Source: Arthonia radiata
Taxonomy: Eukaryota > Ascomycota > Arthoniomycetes > Arthoniales > Arthoniaceae
Direction of reading: 5' to 3'
DNA: 64,000 nucleotides
NCBI GenBank assembly: GCA_002989075.1
Contig: PSQN01000012.1
Coordinates: forward strand, 806,001 to 870,000
Below are positions 42,586-52,391 of this stretch, in pieces; position 1 is the stretch's first letter; the number at the start of each line of letters is the position of its first letter. The notes under the pieces were generated by a model. The model worked only from the letters and a program-made list of their open reading frames with translations. It did no database searches and was not told the DNA's origin. The position numbers and the translations under genes were made by a program.

Positions 42586-44044
42586 TGTAGTGGTACTATC
42601 AAATCATGAGAGATGGTCACCTAGTCAACAAGTGTTGTTTTTGAGTCAGCGTGCACTTACGTGGACAATGATTGTGTTTATCACGTGTTGTAAAGAAGCT
42701 GATGTTTGCTTTGAGAGAAGGAGATTGAGAGGGAGTTGTTTGTGCTGTCCGGTCAAGGCGAGCATGCTGGCTCTGTTCAAATAGCGATCCTTGGTACCTA
42801 GTAAGTCTTTAACGTGTCTACAGTAACGCTGGGACGATGAAATGAAGGCGTGGAGCGGCGGGCGAGGCACTGGTTCGACGCCGTCTCAAAAGCGAGGAAC
42901 ACGTTGCAACTTTTTGTACCTATCCCATGGATTAATGTTTTGATCTGTGCCATGAACCAACGTGAATGCGGCTTCGTTGTGGGCCGGATGGTCGCCAACC
43001 CAGATACATCCCTACCTTGATTCGAACAAAACGTGTCGTTACTTATATAGCTCGGTAGAGCAGGGGCGATATGTCCGTGACAGTAAGATTACATAGTAAG
43101 CTATTGGCGTACTTCTAAACGTGTTTGTCGAATACATTTGCTGAGATATGGGTATCTATACAACAGCGCGCAAGTATCGAAACTTCGCGCGGATGCAATA
43201 GAACACTGAAAACTTGGGCGTAATTGGAAAGACTTCAGGAGCCGAAAATTATTGCCGGTGACGTGTTTCGTGCCCTGATTGATGCGTCAAAAAATGCGGC
43301 AACGGGGCGCTGTGCAGTGGAGCATCGAGCCAGAGCGGGTGAACAAGCTGTTGTTGAAATTCAAAGCTTACGAACACATCCGCACCAGTGAGATTCATCG
43401 TTTAGGCACCTCATTGAGGCCGCACTGTGCGGATCCAATCTGATACGGTTCAACTGTCGACGAAGTCGAGCGGCGTACGGCTGAATCCAGGTGAGATTCG
43501 TGCCGAGACGGCGCTAAGCCTAACGCGGCTTCCTAGCGGCTGATCAAGTATACAGACTCCTCCTCGTGGCGTACCATCAGCCAGACTCCGCAATCAGCAG
43601 ATTTGACGAAATGAATTAAGGACAACATTCTCTGCAATCAGAGGGCGGTAGGCTACGTCGTTTCACCTGCCCCAGGAGGCGGCATCACTGCGCGTCGTGC
43701 GCCGCCTCGGCACGCATCCGTTGACTGTGCCTCACGCCTCACGTTTCTCACACGACTAAGAAACCAGCAGCTACGCAATTTGTTCATACGTGCCGCAGGT
43801 TAGGCCAGACAGCACGATCATCTGGTCGGTTTGTTTGGCCTGTCGGCACTGGCCGAGCCAATCGGATCCAGGCGTACGCCTTTTCTACAAGGCTCCAAGT
43901 CTTCAGGAGTAGCATCGCGGGCGAACGCCGGTTTGCCTGGGACTAATCGACATGTCGCAAAGGTAGCAGGATCATCTGGATCTGAAGATTCGCGGTCAAT
44001 TCGAAAAGTGCAGAGCTCAAGATAGCGCGGGTCAACAGCTAGGA
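42586..44044. other. Long gene-free stretch
   Basis: About 1.5 kb with no domain-bearing open frame. TAGCTCGGTAGAGCAGG near 43046-43062 looks like a tRNA A-box, but no GGTTCRA-type B-box or acceptor stem follows. No transposon structure seen. Confidence 0.45.
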
Positions 44045-45076
44045 ATGTTTCGGCGCGTCCTCCTACAGGCGAGACAGTCACTGGTTCTTCCCATCACGCG
44101 GCAGCGGATCTTCTTTGGTTTGCGCTTCCGACTGTGTTTGCATCTGTGGCAATGTCTGAGAGTCAAGCCCCCACGGGAGGTCTTATCCAGCGCGAAGACC
44201 TTCGCAAGGAATTGGCGCAGCTCTCGTTCACTTGCGTCACAAAGAAATATTGACAGCTCACGCGCCTTTGGCGTTTGTTCCCTCGGAGTCGCTCTCTGCT
44301 GCAGCGAGACCTACGTCAACCCTATCACTGGCAGGGAAAGTGTCGTATTGGGTAACAAGCATGTTTACCAAATGGATATGGCCAATGTGGCTGCACCTAC
44401 CGTACTTACTGACAACGAAGATCCGAAGCTGGTCACGGCCCGTCAAACATTACAGAAGCTACTGACAGCATCGGGTGCCAATCTCGTTCCACCGATCAAG
44501 CTTACTGGCACAGAAAAGGGCTGGCTCTGTGCCGTCAGTCGCTCTCGAATTCCACTGCTCACCTGGTTTCTTGGGCCCGAGGCACGGATCGGCATATCAA
44601 GCAGCATCTACGACGACTCCGCAACTGCCGCGCTCGCGCCAGGTTTTCTTGCGCACGAATTGGCGCATATTCTGGCTCGTCACACCGACGAAAGCTTTCA
44701 CAGCGTGTCCAGACTCTTCGCCTGGGCAATTTTGCTGCCCCGCACGACGACTCTATATGCGCTTGGCGCATTCTTCAAGGCGCATCCGTGGTCTGCAAAG
44801 AGACGGAGGTTTGAATTCGAAGCAGATCACATGGGCGCAATACTCAGTGCCAAGGCGGGGATCGAGCCGTGGCTGTTCCACAATTTGCTCATCCTCATAG
44901 CTGATGGCAAACTTCAAGTCAAGGTCGATGAAGCCTGGCATCCAGCTTGCAGAGACCGGGTCAATGCTTTGGATGAAGCTGTGCCACAAGCGGTCAACAT
45001 TTGGGTCGAAGCAGTCAGGGCGGAGAGAGGCCAGGAAGGTTTACTTTCTGCCTTGCAAGAGGCGCTTGGCGGCTGA
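44045..45076 (+). CDS. OMA1-like M48 metallopeptidase
   Basis: Intronless as read, 343 residues. The N-terminal 60 residues are rich in Arg, Leu and Ser without acidic residues, consistent with mitochondrial import. A hydrophobic segment (AFGVCSLGVALCC) and the family block YVNPITGRESVV follow. The zinc motif HELAH lies at 204-208 (LAHELAHILARH) and the third ligand is in FEFEADHMGA near 259, both diagnostic of M48 peptidases of the OMA1 branch. OMA1 is an inner-membrane quality-control protease activated by stress. This copy has low similarity in the middle region, so it may be a paralogue rather than the main fungal OMA1. All three zinc ligands and the catalytic Glu are present. An N-terminal intron cannot be excluded. 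Confidence 0.85.
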   Translation: MFRRVLLQARQSLVLPITRQRIFFGLRFRLCLHLWQCLRVKPPREVLSSAKTFARNWRSSRSLASQRNIDSSRAFGVCSLGVALCCSETYVNPITGRESVVLGNKHVYQMDMANVAAPTVLTDNEDPKLVTARQTLQKLLTASGANLVPPIKLTGTEKGWLCAVSRSRIPLLTWFLGPEARIGISSSIYDDSATAALAPGFLAHELAHILARHTDESFHSVSRLFAWAILLPRTTTLYALGAFFKAHPWSAKRRRFEFEADHMGAILSAKAGIEPWLFHNLLILIADGKLQVKVDEAWHPACRDRVNALDEAVPQAVNIWVEAVRAERGQEGLLSALQEALGG

Positions 45077-45396
45077 GACGATCAACTTGCATTCGGCCTT
45101 GTTGTATGCACCTGATATATGTGTCAAGATGAAACAGCTTTTGTCTTACCAATCGCCTAAATATAACAAACAGGGGTCGTGCGAGGCGAGGCGAGAGACT
45201 GCTATATTGTAGGAACAGCGCTATGAGGCAGTACTTCCTGCCACCGTGGCACTATCCTCGCTGTATGATATCAAAGACTAACGCGCATATACCTATAGCT
45301 ACGTGTCATGGCCAGGGAAGAGTCTATAAGACTGCTCTTGCGTGGTCCTCAAGAGTCTCACCGATATTGACGTCGTCCAACGGTCATTCTAGGCTA
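45077..45396. other. Intergenic stretch
   Basis: The frame of the next gene is open back to 45223, so its true 5' end may lie here. No other feature. Confidence 0.4.
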
Positions 45397-46236
45397 ATGT
45401 ATCACTATCACCACCTGACCGAGGCGTCGAATGGACTGAAAGGCCACAATGATATCCCTCTACGCAGTAGCCCCAACGAAATCATATGCAACGGGCAAGT
45501 CATCGGGGACCATCCACCTGAGAGGCTTGCACCAGACCGGTCACTACAAGGACATGCTAGCGTAGCTCGTCTGTCTGGCGGCCATCTAGTAAAATGGGGT
45601 CCGGAAGTAACCATTGCCGAAGGCCAAGCACTTTTGTTCCTCAGTCTGCAATGCGTCAAGAAGAAACCGATTCCGTACCCAAAGATATACGGCTGGATGA
45701 CGCGTGGCAATACAGCGAAAAACCGGCAGGTATATTTGTATATGGAACGACTGCCAGGCTTTACACTGCGAAGAGCAATCCACCAGGTCGTGCGCGACAA
45801 ACAATTGGGCGTTATCTGTCGTGAACTTACCGATATCCTAAAGGCATTCCATTCCGTCGCACCACCAAGGTCGAAGGCGCCGCCAAGCCACATCCCTCAT
45901 GAAGATGCCGCGCACAGCTTCTACTGCCATGTATATCCTTTCACAGGTGTCAGCTTCTGGGGAGATTCCTTTACGGAGAGTGTCAAAAGCCACATTTTAA
46001 GCGGTGAAACCAAATACGATCCGCGGAGACCATATGTGCTCACGCATGGTGACCCCGTTGCAGATAACATTATGGTGGTGCGTACGCATGGGAGCTGGCA
46101 TGTGAGCGGGATTCTCGACTTCGAGAATTGTGGTTGGTACCCGGAAGGCCACGATCAGCCTTTCTTTGACCTTCTCAAGGCCGAAACTTTCGGTACTCCA
46201 TTTTTGGAGGAGAAAGAGATCCCTTTGGAAGACTAG
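45397..46236 (+). CDS. APH-fold phosphotransferase-like protein
   Basis: Intronless. The start at 45397 (MYHYHHLTEAS) gives 279 residues; an in-frame ATG at 45223 would add 58 residues of unlikely composition. The fold is that of fungal aminoglycoside phosphotransferase-type kinases: SVARLSGGHLVKWGPEVTIAEGQAL (N-lobe with Lys and helix Glu), LYMERLPGFTLRRAI (hinge), catalytic loop LTHGDPVADNIMV (Asp and Asn present) and metal-binding ILDFENCGWYPEG. Fungi have tens of such genes and their substrates are small molecules or unknown; the name does not imply drug resistance. It converges on the MFS transporter with 57 bases between stops. Confidence 0.88.
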   Translation: MYHYHHLTEASNGLKGHNDIPLRSSPNEIICNGQVIGDHPPERLAPDRSLQGHASVARLSGGHLVKWGPEVTIAEGQALLFLSLQCVKKKPIPYPKIYGWMTRGNTAKNRQVYLYMERLPGFTLRRAIHQVVRDKQLGVICRELTDILKAFHSVAPPRSKAPPSHIPHEDAAHSFYCHVYPFTGVSFWGDSFTESVKSHILSGETKYDPRRPYVLTHGDPVADNIMVVRTHGSWHVSGILDFENCGWYPEGHDQPFFDLLKAETFGTPFLEEKEIPLED

Positions 46237-46293
46237 GTTCACCGAGGATACGGTCTTCTTCAATAAAAACGTTGCCACTCTGTATGGTTCCAT

Positions 46294-48561
46294 TTAGGGT
46301 ACGTCAGTTGTTTCCCCCCGCTCTTTTTCCGGATTTCCCAGCATCTCTCGCCATTGTCGACCTTTCCACATGAGCATTATGATGCCAGTATAGAAGACAG
46401 CACTGATAACAGCGAGCACCGCCCACGCTACGCCCCACGATGTTGCTCTCGCGAACGGCACGGCATAGAACCCAATTGTAAATGAGAAGACCTGACGGCT
46501 GAAGTTAAGCAACACCGAGATCTCCGAGGATTGCGGCTTGTAGCACTGTTCTTTTGTCAGCATGGAACGATCTCGCGCGCGGCTGATTCCGAAAGACCAA
46601 CATCTGTCATGTAAGCGTAGACGCCAGTACTAGCGACTTGAAGTCCAAAGCTCGAGATTGCCATACCGACAACAGGTCCCATGAAATGTGTCTTGTACTG
46701 GAAACAAACACCTTCAATAATGATACCCGCGGGTATCAGCAGCAAAGCAGGCCAAGTACCCTGCAGCCGAGCTTCAGGTATCGGTACTCCGCCGTTCTTC
46801 CGCGTCTGCAAATACAGAATTCTGTCTGAGACGGGTCCTGCTGTCAGCTCGCCGATCAACGTGCCCGTGAAGGTCCCGAAGCCCGTGCAGAGACCGACTT
46901 GCGATGGTTTGAACCCATAGATGGATGAGAAGGCAGGTGCGCCGCTCACGGCAAAGAGGACCGATGCAAAGCCGAAGCTGACCGCGTAGTACATGGCTGG
47001 TAGCAGGACGCTTGGGAAGCGCAGCAAACGGAACACGATCGTAAAATCGCTGAAGCGCAGCTGACGACGGACTTTGACAGCGCGGAAGGTGTATAGTCGT
47101 ATCCAGGAGCCATGGTTCTCCGTTGCACTGACGAGTTTACTCGAAGGGGTTGCGGGACGGTGGTAGAGCGTCTCAGGGAGACAGAACACATTCAACAGCC
47201 AATTCGCACCAAGCACGATGCATGGCACATACGCGGTCCATCGCCATCCGATATTGACGGCGATGAACCCACCGACAACGGCAGCGATGTGCGCTCCATT
47301 GGTTACGCTATACGTTGTCAGCCTTTGAAGATCAAAATGTGAGCTCGTTCGCACGCCAAGATAGACTGTCAACCGTTCACTGCAAGCTGTATGCAGAGCT
47401 GGTGCGCAGTGCGAACAATTTTTAACAGCGCAGCTTGCCAACGTTGTCGTTACGTCTTTGACCACATCTTGTGATGCAGCATGTGATGCAGCAGGGAACG
47501 GCCACTAATCCTCTTCTTGGCGTCTTGGCGTCTTGGCGTGCACGTCCGGGCAGTATCTTGTGCAAGAGCCACCATGTTCTACGCGTCTTGACACGCACAA
47601 CAAACGACAAAGGACACTTACAAGATGACAAAGATACCTGCGTATCTGCATAAGTCTATTAGCACTCAGGTCATGTGGTGAACGGTCGAAGGCGACAGAC
47701 TTTCCGCGCTCGTGCATGAAAAAGAGGTCAGCAACGGTGCAAGCACCGATGCCCATCCCAGCAGAGGAGCCGATACCCACAAACGCACGCGCAACCAGCA
47801 CACCCGAGAATCGCGGTGCTACAGCCGTAGCGGCCAATGCGGCGACACCAAGCGCTGTGACGAAGATGTAGATCGGTCTTCTGCCATAGATGTTGGACAG
47901 AGGCGCCCAAATGAGTGGCGCGAGTCCCGCAAACAGAATGGGTACCGTGGTTTGATAAGAGGCCGCTTGAACGGTGACGTGCAATTCTTTCGCACTCGGG
48001 ACGTAAGCGGGATTCTTTGAAGGACGTCAGCTTCTCATGGTCATACAATCGAATGGGTATCTCCTCACAATACAGGCTTGTGTGAAAGGGCCGAGAAAAG
48101 CAAGGAATGAGACCTGTATCAGTACGAAAACCTTGAACCAGGGCGTCCAATTTAATGGATCTGTTCTGGTCAGCACAATCGGTAAGGGCATAATACGCCA
48201 GGACGTGTGCCGACCATCAACAACTACAGGTATGTCTTTGCGAACAGCGTTCGGCGTATAGCATAGCCACGGCTGTCGACAGCTTTCTGCAATTGAGCGC
48301 GGCTCGAAATTCGGCCGGCACACGTTGAGAAGGGCGATTTTGGCGCCGTCGCGTCGTTTTTGAGACGCTGCACCAGGCCAACAATCATTTCGGCATGCTT
48401 AACGGTCATGGCTGTCACTCACCAAGTGAGTCATCTGACGGCTGTGGACGGAGAGGGTAGCCATGTTGGTCGAGTTTGAGATGCTGTTGTTGCTCTATGG
48501 TATTGTCTCTCGACTTTGACTCAATCTGCTCGATGTCGGTCTGCTCAAGGGTCTTGGCCAT
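46294..48561 (-). CDS. MFS transporter (DHA1-like)
   Basis: Six exons by my reading: complement(46294..46545, 46602..47307, 47622..47637, 47684..48014, 48069..48160, 48423..48561); in frame, about 511 residues, normal for the family. A hydrophilic N-terminus (MAKTLEQTDIEQ, then DSLDPLNWTPWFK) precedes twelve helices. Signature loops are APLSNIYGRRPIYI (motif A region), FMHERGK after helix 4-5, TNGAHIAAVVGGFIAVNIGWRW and CYKPQSSEISVLLNFSRQVFS in the C-terminal half, all typical of fungal DHA1-type drug/proton antiporters and related carriers. The 16-nt exon and the 314-nt and 262-nt introns are unusual; the joins around 47622-47684 are the least certain. It is divergent to the 4,5-dihydroxyphthalate decarboxylase-like gene, which suggests carriage of an aromatic acid. 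Confidence 0.85.
47471..47494. repeat. Tandem 12-mer duplication inside an MFS intron
   Basis: Two adjacent 12-base copies (GTGATGCAGCAT and GTGATGCAGCAG) within the 314-nt intron of the MFS gene. Confidence 0.7.
47515..47538. repeat. Tandem 8-mer repeat inside an MFS intron
   Basis: Three perfect copies of TCTTGGCG, in the same oversized intron and 20 bases from the 12-mer duplication. Together they suggest local slippage growth of the intron. Confidence 0.75.
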
Positions 48562-49174
48562 TTTCACAGCCTACAGCACGAATCCCAGTAGCTATATTTG
48601 GCCAGAACAGAAGTTGTAAGACGAATTTCGTAGCAACAGCTGAAACGAATAGGAATTGCGGACTTTTTGCTACGCAGAGACACCGCTCCCATCGTAGTGA
48701 AGCCTGCCTCAAGGCTAAACACCGGAATACGACCGCGGTGCACATTATTGTCTGCACTTAGGTTACGAATGGTAAGTGAATGGGCCTGCATGAAGACTGA
48801 CTCAGGTATGAAGTTTTACCCCGCGCAGCCGTGTTGAAAGCTAGGGTTCCAGAGGGATGGGATGAACACGCGGGAGCGGCAGTCCTGCCGGAGTTGGTAG
48901 TCGGCTGTTCAACATTTGGGCCGGAAAAATTACTCCTGCACCGACAAGAGACATCTGCACTCTTCACTCGAAAGAGCGGTGTGGTTCACAATCCTAACAG
49001 AGTCAAAGGTACGTTGTCTGCATCAGCCGTTTCCGGCCACAGCACTGACCAAGAAAGAGAGTAAGATAAGAGCCCCTCTCATAATTGTACAAAGGTAGGC
49101 GTGGAGTTTCAAGCTTACAAGACGTCTCTAACATTGGTAGAGCGTCGGCTCTCTTGCCTGTTGAGAACGCGAAA
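48562..49174. promoter_or_regulatory. Divergent promoter between MFS transporter and decarboxylase
   Basis: About 610 bases separate the two start codons. Three CGG triplets stand in direct order at 48871-48873, 48877-48879 and 48889-48891 with a fourth at 48902-48904; CGG triplets are half-sites of Zn2Cys6 regulators, but their spacing here proves nothing by itself. No open frame with a domain. Confidence 0.5.
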
Positions 49175-50170
49175 ATGGCTCCTCTCCAGCTGACGCTCGC
49201 AAGCGGTCTCTACGACCGCATGGTCCCTTTAGCGACTGCAGAAGTGAGACCGAAAGGCATCGATCTTAACTTCCTCGAGGTCAGCCACCCGAGAGACATT
49301 TTCGATCGCATGGTCGGCGCCCATGAGTTTGACTTGTCTGAGCTCTCTGCTTCAGAGTATATCACCAGGCATGCTGCTGGTGACAGGTCCTTCATCGCAC
49401 TACCAGTATTTCCTTCACGCGCTTTCCGTCACAGCTTCGTCGCCATCAATACAGACAAGGTCCAGAAGCCAAGCGACCTAAACGGAAAGAGGATCGGTGT
49501 GCAGCTTTACACCATGACCGCCGCTGTCTGGCAGCGCGGGATCCTGCAACATGAGTACGGCGTTGATCTCTCAAGCATCGAATGGATTGAGGGTAAGATG
49601 GAAGGCCCTGGCTCCCACGGTAAGCCAGGTGCTCTACCCACGCTCAAGCCTGTCAATATTTCTCAGAATACCAGCCGCAGCGATTCCTTGAGTGACCTAC
49701 TTGAAAGCGGGAAGATCGACGCGACTATCGGTGCTGACCCGCCAACCTGCTTGGGTAAGGTCACGAACATACAGAGGTTATTCCCCGATTTCCGCTCAGA
49801 GGAGAAAGCCTATTACAAGAAGACGGGAGTGTTTCCGATTATGCATCTGATTGCACTGAGACGCGAAGTGTACGAACAGCATAAGTTTGTTGCGTCGAGC
49901 CTTTATGAGGCGTTTCATGAGTCCAAAGAGATTGCGCGCCGGCGCATGAACTTTACCGGTGCCTTGCGCTATATGCTTCCCTGGCTGCCTGCTGATCTCG
50001 ATGAGATTAATGAGGTCTTCGGCGGTGATTGCTGGCCGTATGGTGTTGAAGCCAATCGCAAGACTCTGGAGGCCTTGGTGCAGTACTTGCACGAGCAGTC
50101 CATGATCGACAAGCTGGTACCTATTGGCGACCTCTTTGCGCCTGTAAGGCCGACGAACTTTCCAGTATGA
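49175..50170 (+). CDS. 4,5-dihydroxyphthalate decarboxylase-like protein
   Basis: Intronless, 331 residues from MAPLQLTLASGLYDR; a longer in-frame start at 49085 is unlikely. The protein has the layout of the 4,5-dihydroxyphthalate decarboxylase (Pht5/OphC) family, which is built on a periplasmic-binding-protein type II fold: GIDLNFLEVSHPRDIFDRMV, FDLSELSASEYITRHAAGDRSF, IALPVFPSRAFRHS, DLNGKRIGVQLYTMTAAVWQRG, then KIDATIGADPPTCL and RLFPDF. In bacteria the enzyme turns 4,5-dihydroxyphthalate into protocatechuate. No signal peptide is present, so it is probably cytosolic. It shares a promoter region with the MFS transporter and lies upstream of a second aromatic decarboxylase on the same strand, which supports a catabolic role. 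The true substrate is not shown. Confidence 0.9.
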   Translation: MAPLQLTLASGLYDRMVPLATAEVRPKGIDLNFLEVSHPRDIFDRMVGAHEFDLSELSASEYITRHAAGDRSFIALPVFPSRAFRHSFVAINTDKVQKPSDLNGKRIGVQLYTMTAAVWQRGILQHEYGVDLSSIEWIEGKMEGPGSHGKPGALPTLKPVNISQNTSRSDSLSDLLESGKIDATIGADPPTCLGKVTNIQRLFPDFRSEEKAYYKKTGVFPIMHLIALRREVYEQHKFVASSLYEAFHESKEIARRRMNFTGALRYMLPWLPADLDEINEVFGGDCWPYGVEANRKTLEALVQYLHEQSMIDKLVPIGDLFAPVRPTNFPV

Positions 50171-50565
50171 CACTTGCTGTCGCTACAGAACAGGAAACGC
50201 ATGCTTTATTAATGATGCAAGTTGCTCAGGGGTACGTAACGCCTTATTAACGAACTGTTTCCGTGACTTCAGCTTGCCATATCTTGCTGCGGCATCAAAG
50301 AACGTCGACGTCGTCGGCCGTTGTTCCCGTTGCGCCAGGTGCCACCCGGCTCCACCTTTGAATCAGTTGCCGACATTAGCTCGGCAGATCATCTGCAGAC
50401 AGTTGCTCCGCATTCTTCTCGGCTTCGTGTGCGCATGCATGATACTAATAAGGTCTATGAATCGATATACAAGAGCATGTGTTGCAAAACCACTAGCAAT
50501 TGCTGACCGTTGACCGTATTGACTGCGTAGCACATACGGCGTGTAGGCACGATCATACGCTAAAT
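50171..50565. promoter_or_regulatory. Intergenic stretch between the two decarboxylase genes
   Basis: About 395 bases in tandem orientation, holding the promoter of the second decarboxylase. No other structure seen. Confidence 0.45.
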
Positions 50566-51931
50566 ATGCTAGGCAAGATTGCCCTTGAAGAGTGCTGGCT
50601 ATTCGACGATGCCGAGTTCAATGCGTCAACCTTTGGCCAGAAGGGCGTCATTGGCAATGATTTGACCGCCAACTTGACCGACGTCCATAGTCAACGGCTG
50701 CAACAGATGAACGAGAACGACGTCGGCCATATGGCTCTCTCACTTGTCTCTCCTGGGCCGCAGGGTCAAGAAGACAAAGATGCCGCCGAGAAGCTCGCAA
50801 CTAAGGCGAACGAGTGTCTGGAAGCAGAAGTTATGAAGGATCCGCATCGTTTCTCGGCTATGGCGAGCCTCAGCATGCATGATCCTGTTCAAGCTGGAGA
50901 AGAGCTGAAGCGTTGCTTCAACGAGCGCAGGGGTTTTGTGGGCGTGATGCTCAACGACTTTCAGAGTAGCGGCGAGGATGGTAACACCATGTTGTTCTGT
51001 AAGTGAGCAATGCTTGGTGAGGCTGGTGCTGATGTAAACACCGTTCAGATGATGATCCAAGCTATGATGAGTTCTGGCGAGTCGCCGACGAGTTGCGAGC
51101 GCCGGTATACATCCACCCGCGCACCTCCACACCACTGATCACGGAGCAGATGTGGAAGGGCAGGCCTGTGAGTCCTCGTATATTGCCTTCAATGAGAAAT
51201 CTTGCCAAAAGGGCGCTGTTTGGTAGCAAGTTGTTTTGATTTGCTAATACCGCGCGAGGCCATCTGAAACGGAGACAAAATAGGCGCAAGCAACACCTGC
51301 TAACGACACCGCTGACTTAGTGGCTCAACTACTCAGCTCTCGGGTACGCAGACCGTGTCAACATGCACCTCTTGGGCATCATCACGGCCGGAGTGCTCGA
51401 CCGTTTCCCAAACCTGAAGCTCATAGTCGGCCACATGGGTGAACACATGTCAGTGAACCTACTACTCTTCTGAACATCCATACTGACTACCACAGCCCGT
51501 ACGACCTTTACCGCATCGACCACAAGCTCAACCGAGCGCGCTTTCCCAACATGCCAATGCGTAAAGACCGCCTCGTCCGTGACTACTTCGGCAGCCAGGT
51601 CTTCATCACCACCAGTGGCCACTTCTCCTCAGCGGCACTCGTGTGTGCAATGACGGAGATAGGACCGCACTCGATCATGTTCTCGATTGACTATCCATTT
51701 GAGAGCATACCCAACGGATGCGTGTGGTTCGATGAATACGCACCGCTGAGTGCGAAGGATACAGTTGACATCGGAAGAAACAACTGCCTAGGCGTCTTCC
51801 CACGCCTGAAGTCTGCACCACATAACCTGATCACTAAGACATTTCAGGAGTGCGGCGTTGGGGGATTGAATGGTGCTGTGGAGTACGGGTTGTATAACAA
51901 AGACTGGAGCAGAAGGCTTGAGCGAAGATGA
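50566..51931 (+). CDS. 2,3-dihydroxybenzoate decarboxylase-like amidohydrolase
   Basis: Four exons, 50566..50998, 51049..51167, 51321..51448 and 51496..51931; in frame, 371 residues. The sequence follows the fungal 2,3-dihydroxybenzoate decarboxylase pattern closely: MLGKIALEECW at the start, LSMHDPVQAGEEL, GVMLNDFQSSGEDG, VYIHPRT, GHMGEHIPYDLYRIDH, ITTSGHFSSAAL and MFSIDYPFE. Metal-ligand positions expected for the family are present at Glu8, His167 and Asp292, and residue 10 is Cys, a position that is not histidine in the fungal enzyme I recall. The enzyme converts 2,3-dihydroxybenzoate to catechol without oxygen; related amidohydrolases use gamma-resorcylate or o-pyrocatechuate. The second intron is 153 nt, longer than the others. 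Substrate inferred. Confidence 0.92.
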
Positions 51932-52391
51932 GGTTCACTGACTCGTTGTGCATGTGAAAGAGGATAGGTTGCCGACCATGGCGGGCACGCTCATGAATCT
52001 GAACGTCGACTAATCGAGGGGCGAGATGTTGAGCACACGGTCACGGAAATTTTGGTTTTCGGAATAGCCGTATAGACATGGAAAAGCTGGGGGTGTAAGT
52101 ACTTTGTTCAGATAGAGACGATACTTGCCTCTGGCGAAGACTGTTCTGATAAACACTTTGACTAGCTCTGCCAAAGGCCTGACAACCAAAACTGACGACA
52201 ATATTCCTCAGGCTCTTTCAAAGTTCTTTGCAACCCAAGTAGAGGCATCAAATGACAAGGAAGACGCGAGGAACAAAAAAAGAGAACAACACAAAAACAG
52301 TCCTGCCAAAATATCTGCTGCGAGCCGAGAAGACAGCTCTCAAGCCAGTCGTAATCTCAAGTACGACAAAGGGGACTCGTTCGGTTTTCAT
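51932..52391. other. Intergenic stretch between convergent genes
   Basis: 3' flanks of the decarboxylase and VAC7 genes. An open frame at 52125-52466 (plus) overlaps the VAC7 end and has no domain. Confidence 0.45.

Noticed and set aside
43046-43062. tRNA A-box-like sequence TAGCTCGGTAGAGCAGG
   Set aside because: No B-box (GGTTCRA), anticodon arm or acceptor stem can be drawn in the next 80 bases.
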